A DNA stretch of 64,000 nt from Lytechinus variegatus (taxonomy: Eukaryota > Echinodermata > Echinoidea > Temnopleuroida > Toxopneustidae). The DNA lies in contig NC_054751.1 in assembly GCF_018143015.1 (NCBI RefSeq), positions 32,936,347 through 33,000,346 of the forward strand. Direction: 5' to 3'. Below the pieces are notes generated by a model. It saw nothing but the letters and a program-made list of their open reading frames with translations. It did not search any database and was not told the DNA's origin. This document shows, piece by piece, positions 63,001-64,000 of this stretch (the first letter of the stretch is position 1; every line of letters starts with the position of its first letter). The translations under genes and the position numbers were made by a program.

Positions 63001-63732
63001 TGTGCTCTCCAACTCAACAAACACTCATGACGCTGAATGTCTAAAAATACAATGAAATTATAATTGTTATAATAATGATAACAATAATATTATGACCATA
63101 CATTCTGCTATGTGTAATGTACTATAATAGATCGAAATTATTATCATTATAAATAAATCATCAACATCTACACACGTCCCTTAGATATTTGGCACACCAT
63201 ATTGCAGAATTTCTTAATTTGCTCCATCAAACAATACTAAAAAATTATACTTTCAAGATATTCAGCTCATAATTGAAATTGAACCACAAGATTATCAGTC
63301 ATTCCTATAAGGGCAATTATCAACATTTTTTTCCAGGGCTACTTTTAGCTTACAAGCCTAGGTAGGTTACATTTCAATTTGTATTGGACCCTCTGGAAAG
63401 TTCAGGGGCTCTATTTTTTTATTATTTTCAGGGCATTTAGCAGCATTTCAGGGGTACATTTTCCATAGCACTTCGTATGCCTCATAATGATATTGACTAC
63501 ATATTTCATTGCTGCCAGAATTAAACAATGACACTGTTTCATCCATCCATAGCAGCTAATAACAAAATCAGTAACAAATTTTTTTGAGTTGCCAAATTGA
63601 GGAAGAATCCGTGATTAACTCACCAAACAATCGTACCATTCCATCGCTAGCTCCAGTAACAAACAGATTGCCATTGTGATTGAAAGATGTGCAGTTTATA
63701 CAACCAGCACTCCTTGCTAGAGGGAGTTCCTT
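56155..63732 (-). CDS. WDR91: WDR91, last four exons (WD40 domain C-terminus)
   Basis: Exons on the minus strand: 63624-63732, 62928-63040, 57810-58007, 56155-56310 (stop TAA at 56155-56157); 191 C-terminal residues. Seen: [20 protein letters not shown] (WD40 blade), [24 protein letters not shown], then [34 protein letters not shown] and GGVIYK, and a last blade [12 protein letters not shown] … [12 protein letters not shown]. This matches vertebrate WDR91 block by block. WDR91 is a Rab7 effector that restrains PI3-kinase complex activity during early-to-late endosome conversion. The N-terminal coiled-coil part and first blades lie right of the window. Splice sites are GT-AG throughout. The last intron carries a CAC minisatellite; the intron at 58008-62927 carries the tRNA complex and a transposon nest. 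Confidence 0.97.
56660..57770. repeat. CAC/ATC trinucleotide minisatellite (densest 57236-57760)
   Basis: Long runs of ACC, CCA and ATC units in the WDR91 last intron (about 40 bp left of the exon at 57810). The Pro/Thr-, Gly- and Val-rich ORFs on the two strands are products of the repeat. Confidence 0.95.
58053..58157. repeat. Perfect 51-bp-arm palindrome
   Basis: Arms 58053-58103 and 58107-58157 are exact inverse copies around AAT. It lies 45 bases upstream (minus sense) of the WDR91 exon at 57810-58007. Very recent MITE or fold-back remnant. Confidence 0.97.
58585..58735. repeat. Interspersed repeat family D copy
   Basis: GACAAGTTGTCGGATCTCAC, GATTTTGATTGGCCGAG and CCTTTCATGAAACGCTCC match 4425-4600. 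Confidence 0.65.
59022..59131. repeat. (TA)n within a short palindrome
   Basis: GGTTTTTATTTATTTCCTTA, (TA)n, then TAAGGAAATAAATAAAAACC: perfect 20-bp arms around a TA tract; a second TA tract follows at 59108-59130. Confidence 0.92.
59285..59356 (-). tRNA. tRNA-like gene, anticodon UCA by my count (copy 1)
   Basis: 72 nt on the minus strand. Acceptor GTCTCTG pairs perfectly with CAGAGAC. D-arm/A box TGGTCTAGTGGTTA; anticodon stem CCGGC/GCTGG around the loop GTTCAAA (U33, then UCA); T-arm CCGGG TTCGATT CCCGG with intact B box GGTTCGATTCC. The discriminator is A. Six T follow directly, a Pol III terminator. The body resembles metazoan tRNA-Glu, but Glu would have loop CUUUCAC/CUCUCAC. UCA reads UGA; the short variable loop rules out tRNA-Sec. 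Confidence 0.85.
59445..59481 (+). pseudogene. tRNA 3' half fragment
   Basis: GAGCTGGGGGCCCGGGTTCG and onward equals the 3' half of the tRNA genes at 59285 and 59815, including CAGAGACA and the T run, but lacks the 5' half. Confidence 0.9.
59815..59886 (+). tRNA. tRNA-like gene, anticodon UCA by my count (copy 2)
   Basis: Identical in sequence to the minus-strand copy as far as I can compare: GTCTCTG acceptor, A and B boxes, anticodon loop GTTCAAA, discriminator A, followed by TTTTTT at 59887-59892. All four stems can form. Located in a WDR91 intron, antisense to it. Confidence 0.85.
60109..61378. mobile_element. GTCTCACCTGC element carrying DR1 motifs, copy 2 (inverse)
   Basis: Begins AACAAGTGGAATGCCTCTGG, CCGTCTCACCTGC and ends TCGCAGGTGAGACAAAAA: the reverse of 43553-44600, including the GCCGCCG and GGAAAAGCGGCGCCTATAGT block. 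Exact TGACCTTTGACCT (inverse DR1) at 60321, 60474, 60637, 60800, 60963 and 61155. Unit spacing about 160-190 bp. Confidence 0.87.
61441..62487. mobile_element. Tc1/mariner-type non-autonomous element, 1047 bp, TA duplication
   Basis: CAGCGCGTCCCCAAAAAATG at the left and the inverse CAGCTCATCCCCCCAAAAAT at the right, flanked by TA at 61439-61440 and 62488-62489. Arms are inverse copies for about 300 bp (TGTCCCTCTGA, TTTCATTGGT, TTTTGAATACACA, AACAGTGGTGC). No transposase ORF. It disrupts the MITE A copy, so the empty-site sequence is known. Confidence 0.9.
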
Positions 63733-64000
63733 CTGCAAAGAACAAAGACAATGATGTTTATCATTCTTTCTCTCATAAATTACAAATTTACAAAAAATCG
63801 GTGCCCTTTTCTTTTGCTTTATGTGATACCCCAAATTTCTGATTTAGCGTACCGGTAATGGAATGAAAGTGCATTTCTCATGACACCAATCAAGTCTTTT
63901 AAATGAATTTTCTTTTAAGTTGCTAGTTTAGTGATGAGAATTTAAATCTAAAAAGATTGAATTTCAAATTTATCGGATTAAGATCAAATTGATTAAGAAT

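Overview
This is a eukaryotic, AT-rich, intron-rich genomic window, and no bacterial-style features were seen. The genes are animal genes with small exons, GT-AG introns and long repeat-filled introns. Repeat style (Tc1/mariner-type MITEs, fold-back elements with long tandem-repeat arms, LINE 3' fragments) suggests a marine invertebrate. An echinoderm, probably a sea urchin, is my best guess; this is inference from repeat character, not a database match.

Five protein-coding genes can be read by joining exons. (1) 2104-7824, minus: 5' half of SUPV3L1 (mitochondrial RNA helicase SUV3), six exons; the 3' half lies left of the window. (2) 11149-11370, minus: BBIP1 (BBIP10), a small BBSome subunit, on one coding exon. 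(3) 15792-27955, plus: a complete six-exon Rab GTPase of Rab5/22/31 character with an odd C-terminus (CRCRNT). (4) 31190-45617, plus: complete RAB28, seven coding exons, with a farnesyl-type CSVM end and a U12-type last intron. (5) 56155-63732, minus: the last four exons of WDR91 (WD40 repeats, endosomal Rab7 effector); the 5' part lies right of the window.

The rest is mostly transposon-derived. 1-1590, 2955-3660 and 55640-55780 hold LINE reverse-transcriptase ends. Intron 4 of the Rab gene (20645-26743) holds a nest of a 5.7-kb Tc1-like element, a 3.4-kb fold-back element and a retroposon tail; a small fold-back element sits 9 nt after the exon-4 donor. RAB28 introns hold hairpins, inverted repeats and a three-layer transposon nest (42447-44612). 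59131-59985 is an inverted-repeat complex carrying two intact tRNA-like genes with a UCA anticodon. 60075-62905 is another nest. One repeat family (43553-44600, 60109-61378, partial 46929-47455) carries 11 perfect DR1 nuclear-receptor motifs in this window.

Functionally, BBIP1 and RAB28 are both tied to cilia, and the Rab5/22-like GTPase and WDR91 to endosomes. Whether that proximity means anything is untested. Exon limits were set by hand from splice consensus and remembered family sequences; frames and lengths of every listed exon were checked for consistency.
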